From: HGM11416 sp034104345
Lineage (GTDB): Bacteria > Bacillota > Clostridia > Christensenellales > Borkfalkiaceae
Length of the DNA stretch: 64,000 bases
Direction of reading: 5' to 3'
Assembly (NCBI GenBank): GCA_034104345.1
Contig: JAXEDY010000019.1
Span: 1 to 64,000, forward strand
Part shown: positions 44,018 to 53,300 of the stretch, in pieces
Numbering within the stretch: position 1 is the first letter of the stretch
Layout of the letters: each line of letters starts with the position of its first letter
The notes under the pieces: generated by a model
Told to the model about the DNA's origin: nothing
Seen by the model: the letters and a program-made list of their open reading frames with translations, nothing else
Databases searched by the model: none
Program-made: the position numbers and the translations under genes

Positions 44018-45553
44018 TTATTCCCATTCGATGGTTGCGGGGGGTTTCGAAGTTATATCGTAAACCACGCGGTTAATATCTTTACATTCGTTTACGATTC
44101 GGCTCGAACACACGGCTAAAACGTCGTAAGGAATGTGCGCCCAGTCGGCTGTCATCGCGTCGACGCTGGTAACGGCGCGGAGCGCGACCGTATAGCCGTA
44201 GGTGCGGCTGTCGCCCATAACGCCTACCGTTCTATTGTTTGTTAAAACCGCAAAATATTGCCAGATTTCTTTATTCAAACCCGCTTTTTCAAGTTCTTCG
44301 CGGAAAATATAATCGGCGTCGCGCAGAATATCCAGTTTTTCTTTGGTTAAATCGCCTATGCAGCGCACCGCAAGCCCAGGGCCTGGGAACGGCTGGCGCA
44401 TAACGATTTTTTCAGGCAAGCCCATTTCTAAGCCGACGGCGCGGACTTCGTCTTTAAACAAAGTACGGAGCGGCTCGATAAGCGACTTGAAATCGACGAC
44501 CGACGGAAGCCCGCCTACGTTGTGGTGCGATTTGATAACCGCCGATTTACCCGTGCCGCTTTCTATTATGTCGGGATAAATGGTACCCTGCACCAAAAAG
44601 TCTACTTTGCCTATTTTACGCGCTTCGGCCTCGAACACGCGGATAAATTCTTCGCCTATTATTTTGCGCTTTTTTTCGGGTTCGGTAACGCCCGCAAGTT
44701 TTGTTAAAAATCTTTCGGACGCGTCTACCGCGATTAAATTCATCCCGCGCTCTTTCTTGAACACGCGAACGACTTCTTCGGTTTCGTTTTTACGCATCAT
44801 GCCGTGGTCGACGTAAATGCATGTAAGTCTGTCTCCGACCGCTTTATGAACGATCGTCGCCGCCACCGCGCTGTCTACTCCGCCGCTCATGGCACAAAGC
44901 ACTTTGCCGTCGCCCACTTCTTCGCGGATTTTTTCGACCTGTTCTTTAACGAAGTCGCTCATCGTCCAGTCGCCCGTAAGGCGGCAGACGTTGAACAAAA
45001 AGTTTTTAAGAATTTCGGTACCCTGGCGGGTGTGCTGCACTTCGGGGTGGAACTGTACGCCGTAAATCTTTTTATCTTCGTTATAAAACGCCGCAACGGG
45101 GCACGAAGGCGTGTGCGCGCAAACCTTAAAGCCATGGGGCAAATCGCGAACGTAGTCGGTATGGCTCATCCAACAAACGTTTTGCTTGTCCATTCCTTTG
45201 AAAAGCACGTTTTCTTCGTAAGTTATATCGCTTTTGCCGTATTCGCGATTAGGCGCGTGGTCTACTTTGCCGCCGAGCGCGTGCGCCGTAGCCTGCATGC
45301 CATAGCATATACCCAAAACGGGAACGCCGAGCTTGAATATTTCGGGGTTAACCTTGGGTGCGCCGTCTTCGTAAACGCTGTTTGGTCCGCCGGTGAAAAT
45401 TATGCCCTTCGGGTTAAAAGATTTGATTTTTTCGATGGGCGCGTCGCACGGAATCATTTCGCAAAAAACGTTCTGTTCGCGCACTCTGCGGGCGATAAGC
45501 TGGTTATATTGCCCGCCGAAATCCAAAACCAATACGGTCTGATGTTGTTTCAT
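44018..45553 (-). CDS. guaA: GMP synthase (glutamine-hydrolysing)
   Basis: This 511-residue protein is full length. The class I glutamine amidotransferase domain shows VLDFGGQYNQLIARRVRE, the nucleophile in GICYGMQATAHALGG, and VQFHPEV. The ATP-pyrophosphatase domain has the PP-loop AMSGGVDSAVAA. The dimerisation domain ends in DITSKPPATIEWE. It aminates XMP to GMP with glutamine and ATP in the cytosol. GGAG precedes the ATG. It lies 117 bp after guaB on the same strand, so the IMP-to-GMP branch is encoded together. Confidence 0.98.
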   Translation of the reverse strand: MKQHQTVLVLDFGGQYNQLIARRVREQNVFCEMIPCDAPIEKIKSFNPKGIIFTGGPNSVYEDGAPKVNPEIFKLGVPVLGICYGMQATAHALGGKVDHAPNREYGKSDITYEENVLFKGMDKQNVCWMSHTDYVRDLPHGFKVCAHTPSCPVAAFYNEDKKIYGVQFHPEVQHTRQGTEILKNFLFNVCRLTGDWTMSDFVKEQVEKIREEVGDGKVLCAMSGGVDSAVAATIVHKAVGDRLTCIYVDHGMMRKNETEEVVRVFKKERGMNLIAVDASERFLTKLAGVTEPEKKRKIIGEEFIRVFEAEARKIGKVDFLVQGTIYPDIIESGTGKSAVIKSHHNVGGLPSVVDFKSLIEPLRTLFKDEVRAVGLEMGLPEKIVMRQPFPGPGLAVRCIGDLTKEKLDILRDADYIFREELEKAGLNKEIWQYFAVLTNNRTVGVMGDSRTYGYTVALRAVTSVDAMTADWAHIPYDVLAVCSSRIVNECKDINRVVYDITSKPPATIEWE

Positions 45554-45669
45554 TTATGTTTCTCCGTTTGTTATTATTGTTTTTATTGTCAGCCGTTAAG
45601 TTATGCTTTTTTTTAGTTATAACGGTGCTTTCTTTAATAATTTTTAAAAATCGGCTTTAAAATCCGAAA

Positions 45670-47124
45670 TTAACTTTTCGAAGTGTAGTTAGGCGCTTCT
45701 TTGGTTATCGAAATATCGTGCGGGTGGCTCTCGATAAGACCGGCGTTGGTGATTTTTACGAACTGCGCGGTTTCTCTTAAAGTTTTCAAGTCTTTCGCGC
45801 CGCAATATCCCATACCCGATTTTATGCCGCCGACCATCTGATAAACGGTTTCGGCAAGGCTTCCGCGATAGGGAACGCGCCCTTCAACCCCTTCGGGAAC
45901 GAATTTTTTGGCGTCTTCCTGAAAATATCTGTCTTTACTGCCGTTCGCCATAGCGGCAAGCGAGCCCATTCCGCGATAAACTTTAAAGTTTCTGCCCTGA
46001 TAAATTTCGACTTCACCGGGGCTTTCGGAAGTACCGGCGAGAAGCGAACCCATCATAACGGCGTGCGCGCCCGCAGCCAAAGCCTTTGTAATGTCGCCGC
46101 TATACTTGATACCGCCGTCGGCGATAACCGTTTTGCCCAGTTTTTCGGCTTCTTCGGCACATTCCATAACAGCGGTGAGTTGGGGCATGCCTACGCCCGA
46201 AACCACGCGCGTGGTGCATATCGAACCGGGTCCGATACCCACTTTTAACACGTCTGCGCCAACGTTTGCAAGGTCGCGCACCGCTTCGGGCGTTACGATG
46301 TTACCCGCGATAAGCGGAAGCGACGGATATTTTGCTTTGATTCTTTCAATCGTTTCAAGCACAAGACGCGAATGTCCGTGTGCCGTATCTACGGCGATTA
46401 TATCAACGCGGTTTTTAACCAGTTCTTCTACGCGTTCCATTGTGTTTTGGGCGATGCCCACCGCCGCGCCGACCAAAAGTCTGCCGTTTTTATCTTTCGC
46501 CGAATTGGGATATTGAATGGCTTTTTCTATATCCTTTATGGTAATAAGCCCTTTAAGGTTGCCTTTCCCGTCGACTATAGGAAGTTTTTCGATGCGATGT
46601 TTGCCTAAAATTTTAGCCGCTTCGTCGAGCGAAGTCCCCACTTTTGCGGTTATTAAATTATCTTTGGTCATAACGTCGGCGATTTTTTGCTCGAAATTGG
46701 TTTCGAAACGCAAATCGCGATTTGTCAAAATTCCTACGAGTTTGCCGTTTTTGGTTATGGGTACGCCGCTGATGCGGTATTTTTCCATAAGTTTAAGCGC
46801 GTCCGAAAGTTTGTTTTCGGGTTCTAAAAAGAACGGATCGGTAATAACGCCGTGTTCGCTGCGTTTTACCTTGTCTACTTCGCGCCCCTGATCTTCTATC
46901 GACAGGTTTTTGTGAATAATACCTATGCCGCCTTCGCGCGCCATAGCGATTGCCATACGCGATTCGGTGACGGTATCCATAGCCGCGCTCATAAGCGGAA
47001 TGTTAAGAACAATTCCCGGCGAGAGTTCGGTGGATATATCCACTTGTTTTGGAACAACGCTGCTCGCCGCGGGAACTAAAAGCACGTCGTCGAACGTAAG
47101 TCCTTCTCTGATAATCTTTTGCAT
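45670..47124 (-). CDS. guaB: IMP dehydrogenase
   Basis: I chose the ATG at 47124 (MQKIIREGLTFDDVLLVPA) after AGGAG; 484 residues. The barrel is interrupted by a CBS pair (about 90-205, with ITDPFFLEPENKLSDAL and RIEKLPIVDGKGNLKGLITI). The catalytic loop is GIGPGSICTTRVVSGVGMPQ, with the Cys that forms the covalent adduct; the flap is YRGMGSLAAM. It oxidises IMP to XMP with NAD+, the first step committed to guanine nucleotides. No purine riboswitch was recognised upstream. Confidence 0.98.
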   Translation of the reverse strand: MQKIIREGLTFDDVLLVPAASSVVPKQVDISTELSPGIVLNIPLMSAAMDTVTESRMAIAMAREGGIGIIHKNLSIEDQGREVDKVKRSEHGVITDPFFLEPENKLSDALKLMEKYRISGVPITKNGKLVGILTNRDLRFETNFEQKIADVMTKDNLITAKVGTSLDEAAKILGKHRIEKLPIVDGKGNLKGLITIKDIEKAIQYPNSAKDKNGRLLVGAAVGIAQNTMERVEELVKNRVDIIAVDTAHGHSRLVLETIERIKAKYPSLPLIAGNIVTPEAVRDLANVGADVLKVGIGPGSICTTRVVSGVGMPQLTAVMECAEEAEKLGKTVIADGGIKYSGDITKALAAGAHAVMMGSLLAGTSESPGEVEIYQGRNFKVYRGMGSLAAMANGSKDRYFQEDAKKFVPEGVEGRVPYRGSLAETVYQMVGGIKSGMGYCGAKDLKTLRETAQFVKITNAGLIESHPHDISITKEAPNYTSKS

Positions 47125-47331
47125 AAAAACTCCTGTATGCACCCCTATTTTACCGCCTAACGGCGAAAAAAACGCGATGGCTATGTAAAAATTTTATTGC
47201 TGTATCAAGCGGCTTTTAGCGGAGCCGACTGCTTTTTTACCTCGTGATTTTAAGTTTTTTTAATAAAAGCCGCGCCTTAAAAATTTTGTATTTTTAAATA
47301 AACCTCACGCCGAAAACGGAGTGAGTGTTTT

Positions 47332-48042
47332 TTAAATATAAACGGTTTTATTTGTGTTTTTATATCCAAGCGCCGAATTTTGCGCTTCGCTGTTTTCGTT
47401 CGTTTTGCCGATGCGCGCAATAAGTTCGCTTATCATTGACATATCGCCTTTTAAAAGCGCGGTTTCGCTTTCGCTTAAATCCTTTTCGGCTTGCATTTTT
47501 TCAAGCGCAGCACTTATTTTTTTAACATATTCGGTAAGTTCGGCAGAAACTTCCTTTCCGCTTTTTAAACAATCGCTTACCTCCTGCGCCGCCGCGCCGA
47601 TAACCGCGCGGAAGGGGTTGCCCGTAACGTAACCGGTGCAAATCGCGCCGCCTAAGGTAAGTTCGGCGGCTTTTTCAAGCGCTCCGTTTTTTTTGTTGCG
47701 GGCGTAAAGCGCAAGGCAATAACTTTGCGAAATACGCAAACGCTCGTTTTCGGTTAAATCTCCGCTTAAAAGCGCTCTTGCCGCATATTTTTCGATTTTT
47801 TCGTTATTGCTAGCGTCGATTGCGTCGTAAACGACGATTAAAAGATCCTTTAAATCGTGGTTTTCCGATTTCAAATATCCGCGCTCGCTGTATTTAAGCG
47901 CTAAGTCGTAATTTGCCGCGCCGCGATAAAACGAAGCCAGATTATACGGAAAAAACAATGCGAAAACGCCGTAACCTATAAGCGCCGCCACTATTACGGC
48001 AGCCAAAGTTATAGATGCAGTTTTTAAAACGACTTTTTTCAT
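47332..48042 (-). CDS. Membrane-anchored helical protein, unknown function
   Basis: The likely start is the ATG at 48042 (236 residues). One N-terminal transmembrane helix (about 5-32, TLAAVIVAALIGYGVFALFF) is followed by an external or cytosolic all-helical region with TPR-like repeats: FYRGAANYDLALKYSERGYL, then SYCLALYARNKKNGALEKAA. I do not recognise a named family. It is unlinked to guaB by a 200-bp gap and is divergent from the lipoprotein at 48238. The region upstream of guaB contains hairpins without a clear role. Confidence 0.65.
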   Translation of the reverse strand: MKKVVLKTASITLAAVIVAALIGYGVFALFFPYNLASFYRGAANYDLALKYSERGYLKSENHDLKDLLIVVYDAIDASNNEKIEKYAARALLSGDLTENERLRISQSYCLALYARNKKNGALEKAAELTLGGAICTGYVTGNPFRAVIGAAAQEVSDCLKSGKEVSAELTEYVKKISAALEKMQAEKDLSESETALLKGDMSMISELIARIGKTNENSEAQNSALGYKNTNKTVYI

Positions 48043-48237
48043 CTTTATGCGTTTCCGTGTTTTTGACCTTTTTCGACCTTTTTGTAATTTTAACATATTT
48101 TTTGTTTTTTGTAAAATCTTTTAGCGGGTTTTTAAAAAAGGTTTGCACGCGCAAAAAAAGTAAACGCAAAAAAACGCGGCAAGGCATAACTATAAAACTT
48201 TGCGAATATTTATAAACGAAAAAGGAATTGTTTATCG

Positions 48238-48927
48238 ATGAAAAAAATGGTTAAACCGTTAAAAAAATCGTGCGTTGCGCTTCTAATCGCAACCGCTTTG
48301 TTATCTGTTTTCGTTTTGCCCGCCTGCGCGCAGGAAACCGATTACTTTTCGTGCGTAAGCGAACTAAGATCGGACGTGTTCTGCGGCGAAAACGAAAACT
48401 TTTCGGCAACCGTTTATTCGGGTTTTAAAGAAAAACCCTATCTTCACGACGGCGAAAAAGGCGAAACCGCCCTTACTCTTACCGTTCGGCTTTTCGAAAA
48501 ACAAAAAGTAGACGAAGAAATTAAAATAAAAATAGAATTCGGCGGCGAAACTTACGAAAAAGCCTTGGATTTCGATCCCGTATCTCATTCGCTTTCGTGC
48601 GACGCGGAAGTAAATTCTCTGCCCGAAAAAACGCTTAGTCTTACCGTTTTTCACGGCGAAACAACCGTGATAATCGAACTAAAAAGCAAGCGCAACGACG
48701 ACACGATAACGTACACCGCCGCGCTTGAAAAAGCAACCCGGAAAGCCGCCGATTTTTTAAAACAAAATTCGTCCGGCGGCAGTTTCAACGGCGAAATTTC
48801 GATAAGGCTTTTATGCGAAAACGACCGCAACTACTATTACGTAGGTTTTATTATAAAAAGCGGACTTAAACAAGCCTTCCTTATAGACGGCAAAAGCGGC
48901 GAGGTTCTTGCCGAAAAGAAACTTTAA
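48238..48927 (+). CDS. Predicted lipoprotein, unknown function
   Basis: This 229-residue protein has a signal peptide with basic start (MKKMVKPLKKSCVALLIATA) and lipobox VLPAC. The mature part is beta-rich and acidic, with TLTVRLFEKQKVDEEIKIKI, and ends in a small alpha/beta part with YYYVGFIIKSGLKQAFLIDG and EVLAEKKL. I recognise no domain. It is one of the few plus-strand genes of the right half. The AAGGA box precedes the ATG. A 34-bp hairpin repeat and a bidirectional terminator follow. Confidence 0.7.
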   Translation: MKKMVKPLKKSCVALLIATALLSVFVLPACAQETDYFSCVSELRSDVFCGENENFSATVYSGFKEKPYLHDGEKGETALTLTVRLFEKQKVDEEIKIKIEFGGETYEKALDFDPVSHSLSCDAEVNSLPEKTLSLTVFHGETTVIIELKSKRNDDTITYTAALEKATRKAADFLKQNSSGGSFNGEISIRLLCENDRNYYYVGFIIKSGLKQAFLIDGKSGEVLAEKKL

Positions 48928-48990
48928 ACGCATAAAAATTACCGCTTAACTAATCAAATAGTACCAAAAAAAAAGCCGCTACTTCCGCCG

Positions 48991-49024
48991 AAAGTGCCGA
49001 TAACGGGCTTATAGCCCTACTTTT
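48991..49024 (+). repeat. 34-bp hairpin repeat, copy 2
   Basis: The copy starts AAAGTGCCGATAAC, has the same GGGCT-TAT-AGCCC stem and ends TACTTTT. It lies 64 bp after the lipoprotein stop, in terminator orientation for that gene. Confidence 0.85.
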
Positions 49025-49067
49025 AAAAATTTAAGCGATGATAAAAACCAAAAAACAAGACGTTAAC

Positions 49068-49103
49068 AAAGCCGGCCCGATTTTACGGGTCGGCTTTATT
49101 TTT
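49068..49103. terminator. Bidirectional terminator between convergent genes
   Basis: AAAGCCGGCCCG (49068-49079) pairs with CGGGTCGGCTTT (49086-49097) and is followed by ATTTTT. It separates the plus-strand lipoprotein from the minus-strand CvpA-family gene. Confidence 0.85.
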
Positions 49104-49142
49104 ATGTATTTTACTTTATGTTTTGAACGTGTTAAAAACAAA

Positions 49143-50510
49143 TTATTTCGCAGCGCCTGACGTAAGCCCTAAAATCTTTTGGAGAGCGGCTTTTGTTTCA
49201 TCGTCGATTTTTCCTTCGTTTTCAAGTTCGGCGATAACTTCTGTCATTTCTTTTTTATCGGCTTCGCTAAGCATCGAACCGACGTCTACGCCCATTTCGG
49301 CAGCAGGAATTACGAGATTGCTTTCGACGAAAACTTCGAGCATATCGCGCGGATTAACTTCTTCGGTTCCGTCTTCCTGCGCTTTTTGCAATTGATACGC
49401 TTTTTCGAGCGCTTCGCCCGCCTTCGAAAAATCTACTTTATCAAGGTCGATTTTGCTTACGTCTACGGGCATATCGAACGATTCTGCCGCAACCGAAACG
49501 ATCTCGGTTATGCTTTCTTTAACTTCGGCGGGAAGTTCGCTTTTTACCTGCTCGATATTGTTTAAAACCTCTTTAATATCGTCGATTTTTTCCTGCGTTA
49601 ACTCATCGCTTTCGGAAATTTTTATATCCTGAAGTTTCTGCGCGCTTTTCGCTATTTTCGAAAGAGCGATAACCGCGTCGATCTGAACGTTTAACGTTAC
49701 GTTTTTACCTTCACTCGATTTAACGGTGGTAAGCCCTTTATACGTGCCGAATTCGATTTCGTTATAAATTTTGTAAAGCGGGGTTTTTTTATACGCCGCA
49801 ACTATGTCGAACAAGAGTTTTAAGTCTTCGGGAATAGCCGAATTTACATTTTCGCCCGAACTTTCGCCCGCGTTTTCTTGCGAACCGTCGCCGCCCTCAA
49901 CTATTTTATCCGAAGTTTTTATCACGTTAAAACCGCAATTATCTTTATAAATTCCGCCGAGCGAAACACCTTTTTGCAAAACTTTTGCCGAAGACGAACC
50001 CGAAGAAACAATCGAAAAATCAACCTGCGACGCTTTATCTATCGAACCTACAAGACCGGTTATGGGAACGCAGATAAAATACGCGACCAAAATACCCTGC
50101 ACCGCGCCGACAGCAAGGCCTAACAATCTGTTTTTAAGTTTGCCGGGGCGAACCACAATGCACAAAAGCCAGAACACTATAAGCGAAACCAGTTTTAAAA
50201 GCAAAAACGTTACCAAAAACGCAAACACGCCCACGGCAATCTGCGCAATGGGCATTATTAGTTTAAGCATTTCGGAATTTTCGGAAAACGCCGCTTCTAA
50301 ACTCTGCTTAAAGCTTTGCCCGCCTATTTGCATGTTCATTATGGCTTCGGTGAGCGTATCGCGCATAAGCCACGCCGCCAAAATAGCCGCGCCCACTATT
50401 ACAAGGCGTAACAAACTGCGGTTAAGCCCGCGTTTTAAACCAAGCAGCGCGCCCACGACTATGGGAAGCGCCGTAAGAACAAGAACAACCCAAAACAAAA
50501 TATCTTCCAT
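49143..50510 (-). CDS. CvpA-family membrane protein with long soluble tail
   Basis: The ATG at 50510 follows AAAGGAG (455 residues). The first 180 residues form four hydrophobic segments with the CvpA pattern (GALLGLKRGLNRSLLRLVIV, then VRPGKLKNRLLGLAVGAVQG). After it comes a long, hydrophilic, mainly helical tail (about 185-455) with no recognised domain, rich in Glu/Lys/Ser. CvpA relates to colicin V production and membrane homeostasis in enterobacteria; in Bacillota the role is unknown. A second, shorter CvpA-family gene lies upstream at 50712, so the two may act together. Confidence 0.78.
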   Translation of the reverse strand: MEDILFWVVLVLTALPIVVGALLGLKRGLNRSLLRLVIVGAAILAAWLMRDTLTEAIMNMQIGGQSFKQSLEAAFSENSEMLKLIMPIAQIAVGVFAFLVTFLLLKLVSLIVFWLLCIVVRPGKLKNRLLGLAVGAVQGILVAYFICVPITGLVGSIDKASQVDFSIVSSGSSSAKVLQKGVSLGGIYKDNCGFNVIKTSDKIVEGGDGSQENAGESSGENVNSAIPEDLKLLFDIVAAYKKTPLYKIYNEIEFGTYKGLTTVKSSEGKNVTLNVQIDAVIALSKIAKSAQKLQDIKISESDELTQEKIDDIKEVLNNIEQVKSELPAEVKESITEIVSVAAESFDMPVDVSKIDLDKVDFSKAGEALEKAYQLQKAQEDGTEEVNPRDMLEVFVESNLVIPAAEMGVDVGSMLSEADKKEMTEVIAELENEGKIDDETKAALQKILGLTSGAAK

Positions 50511-50711
50511 TTTCTTTCTCCTTTTCTTTTGCTTTTTGCGGCTTTTCACGCTTAAAAACGCTTGCGCGCTTTATGCGTTTATATTAAAAATTCCGCAATA
50601 AAAATCAAACCGCCCTTAACGCGGACGGCGGTTTTCCCGCAAAAGTAAAAACCGAAGCGATATAAAAATCCGCGGCTTTTACTTTATTATATTCGGCGGG
50701 ATTATTAAAAA

Positions 50712-51341
50712 TTAAAAAATTCCGTTTAAAATGTTTGCAACCGTTTCGGCGTAAGCGCCCTTTCCGGCAATCATATAAAGCGGATTGTTATCGTAAATAA
50801 GGTGCGAAAGCGGAGCCGAAGCGAGAACTTCGTTGGTGTAATTAAACAAGCCGCTGCCGTTTAAAATGCCCGCCACCCAGAAAAATCCGAGAACCAAAAC
50901 CGCAAACAACGCAAAGTTTACCACGCCGCCCAAAACGCTGTCGATAATTTTAAACCAAAGTGCTTTTGCACGGGCAAAATCGATAAACTGCGCCCATTTT
51001 TTGCCAACCCACAGCATAAAGACGTAAAGCGGAACGAACTGAATTACGCCCACCACAACGTATGCGAGATAGGTGTTGAAGGCTTCTACTTCGATACCCG
51101 CCATTTCAAGTATTCCGCTTAAACCTTCGCCGGCGCCGCTGAACGCCACGGCAATGTCGTGCATCCAGCCGAGCGGCTTATAAACGAAATACATCAGGGC
51201 AAAAGAAATGCCCGCGGCAAGCGCTATCCATAAAAGCGCGGTTACCAGCGTGAAAAAGGTGTTTATAAAACCTTTTTTAATACCCCGATACAGCATAAAA
51301 CATAAAAACGCTATAACGAGAACGTCTGCCACAAAATACAT
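50712..51341 (-). CDS. CvpA-family membrane protein
   Basis: This 209-residue protein has four hydrophobic segments and starts MYFVADVLVIAFLCFMLYRG-IKKGFINTFF, the CvpA N-terminal pattern. The second half has SVLGGVVNFALFAVLVLGFF, where the Gly-rich loop is typical. It ends with a short amphipathic tail. The protein is close to normal CvpA length, unlike the neighbour at 49143. They are adjacent on the same strand with about 200 bp between. Confidence 0.85.
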   Translation of the reverse strand: MYFVADVLVIAFLCFMLYRGIKKGFINTFFTLVTALLWIALAAGISFALMYFVYKPLGWMHDIAVAFSGAGEGLSGILEMAGIEVEAFNTYLAYVVVGVIQFVPLYVFMLWVGKKWAQFIDFARAKALWFKIIDSVLGGVVNFALFAVLVLGFFWVAGILNGSGLFNYTNEVLASAPLSHLIYDNNPLYMIAGKGAYAETVANILNGIF

Positions 51342-51616
51342 ATTTTTACCTTCTTGCGCCGCACACTTTTTTTAAAAGGCGTGCGTATACGCGCGGACTA
51401 TAATTACATTATAATCGGCGCGGGCGCGTTTGTCAATAATTTTTAGGTTTTTTTAAATATTTAACCTTTTTTGCCTCTTTTAAACGTTAAAACACGCAAA
51501 TTTTTCGCATTTTTAAACGTTTTTTCAAGCCGAAACAATTTTTTTTAAGCAGAAGTGACTTTTTTTATCTTATTCGCGGATTACTTTCGAATTATTTACA
51601 GGTTATCCGCAAAGTT

Positions 51617-53251
51617 TTACGCCTTGGGCTTAAAAGTATCTTTAAGCGAAACTATTTCGCCGAGTTCGATTTTTCCGCCGTCCGAAACGTTCTTCTTATA
51701 ATATCCTATGCGCAAAAGCTGAAAACTTTCGCCCGCTTTAACGGTTTCGATATATTTTTCGGCTTTCGCTTTATATGCATGCACGCTGTCGTAGTTTAAT
51801 CGTTCGTTAAAATCCTGCCCCGCGTATTCGGCGTCTTTAAGAAGTCGGTCGTATTTTTTAAGCGTAACGTCTACGGAGTCGGCAGCGTTTACCCACTGAA
51901 TTGTACCTTTAACTTTCATTCCGCTAAGGTCGTTCCCGCTGCGCGATTCGGGAAGATACGAGCAATGAAGTGCGGCTATAGCACCGTTATCGGCATATTC
52001 AACGCTTTCGCACTTGATAATGTAAGCGTTTTTAAGGCGAACGTAACCGCCCTGTTTAAGCCTGAAATATTTTGGCGGGGGGCAAAGAGAAAAGTCTTCG
52101 CCGGAGATATAAAGTTCTTTTGAAAAACTAATTTTTCTTACGGGCGAATTCTCGCTTTGCGGCATTTTTTCGAAGTTTAATTCTTCTTCGCCGTCGTAAT
52201 TATCGATTATAACTTTTATCGGATCGACGACGACCATTGCGCGCTCTGCGTGTTCGTTTAAATAATCGCGCACGAAGTGATCCAGATACCCCGCTTCGAT
52301 TTCGGAATTAGCCTTTGCAACGCCCACCGCTTCGCAAAAGTTTTTAAGCGCATCGGCGGGAATTCCGCGCGAACGAAGCCCCGTAAGAGTGGGCATACGC
52401 GGATCGTCCCAGCCCGTAACCGCGCCTTCTTCTACGAGTTTTTTAAGATAACGCTTGCTCATAACCGTGTTGGTTATGTTAAGGCGCGCAAATTCGATCT
52501 GGCGGGGTTTGTGTTTAACCTGCGTGTTTTCGATAACCCAGTTGTAAAGGGGGCGATGATCTTCGAATTCGAGCGTGCAAAGCGAATGAGTTACGCCCTG
52601 CATCGAATCGCAGATGGGGTGTGCGAAGTCGTACATCGGGTAAATACACCATTTATTGCCCGTGCGGTGATGTTCGGCGTGCAGAACGCGATAAATTACG
52701 GGATCGCGCATGTTGATGTTTGGCGACGCCATATCTATTTTTGCGCGCAGAACTTTTTCGCCGTCGGCATATTTGCCCGCGCGCATTTCTTCGAAAAGTT
52801 TTAAGTTTTCGCCGGCGTCGCGGTCGCGGTAAGGGCTGTTTTTGCCGGGATCGGTAAGAGTTCCGCGCGTTTCGCGTATTTCGTCGGCAGTTAAATCGCA
52901 AACGTAAGCCTTGCCGTCTTTTATAAGTTTAACCGCAAGTTCGTAAATGGTGTCGAAAAAGTCCGAAGCGTAATGAATTTCGAACCAGTTAAAGCCAAGC
53001 CATTTGATATCCGCCTTTATGGCTTCGACGAATTCGGTTTTTTCTTTCGACGGGTTGGTGTCGTCGAAAAACAAATTGCACTTGCCGTCGTATTTTTTAG
53101 CCGTGCCGAAGTTAAGACAAAGCGATTTTGCGTGCCCTATGTGCAGATAACCGTTGGGTTCGGGCGGAAAGCGCGTATGCACTTCGGTTACTTTGCCTTC
53201 GGCAAGTTCTTCGTTTATGATGTCTTCGATAAAATTCTTTCCTTCTTCCAT
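51617..53251 (-). CDS. glnS: Glutaminyl-tRNA synthetase
   Basis: This 544-residue class I synthetase has HIGH (GYLHIGHAKSLCLNFG) and KMSKS-type (NTVMSKRYLKKL, MSK) motifs, plus TRFPPEPNGYLHIG and FDDTNPSKEKTEFVEAIKAD, which mark GlnRS. The C-terminal beta-barrel anticodon-binding domain follows (about 335-544, with LRKISFSKELYISGEDF-like RKISFSKELYISGEDF). It charges tRNA-Gln directly. Many Gram-positives instead use GluRS plus GatCAB, so GlnRS here is a lineage feature. The gene follows rluD on the same strand. Confidence 0.95.
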   Translation of the reverse strand: MEEGKNFIEDIINEELAEGKVTEVHTRFPPEPNGYLHIGHAKSLCLNFGTAKKYDGKCNLFFDDTNPSKEKTEFVEAIKADIKWLGFNWFEIHYASDFFDTIYELAVKLIKDGKAYVCDLTADEIRETRGTLTDPGKNSPYRDRDAGENLKLFEEMRAGKYADGEKVLRAKIDMASPNINMRDPVIYRVLHAEHHRTGNKWCIYPMYDFAHPICDSMQGVTHSLCTLEFEDHRPLYNWVIENTQVKHKPRQIEFARLNITNTVMSKRYLKKLVEEGAVTGWDDPRMPTLTGLRSRGIPADALKNFCEAVGVAKANSEIEAGYLDHFVRDYLNEHAERAMVVVDPIKVIIDNYDGEEELNFEKMPQSENSPVRKISFSKELYISGEDFSLCPPPKYFRLKQGGYVRLKNAYIIKCESVEYADNGAIAALHCSYLPESRSGNDLSGMKVKGTIQWVNAADSVDVTLKKYDRLLKDAEYAGQDFNERLNYDSVHAYKAKAEKYIETVKAGESFQLLRIGYYKKNVSDGGKIELGEIVSLKDTFKPKA

Positions 53252-53300
53252 TTTTTTATCCTTTTCTCGTTTTGTAAAGTTTAGTTAATTTTCAGCAAGT

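Noticed and set aside
44804..45616. 270-codon plus-strand open frame
   Set aside because: Antisense to guaA, with composition typical of a shadow frame.
47143..47331. Purine riboswitch before guaB
   Set aside because: No three-way junction or conserved guanine-aptamer sequence was recognised, although hairpins are present.
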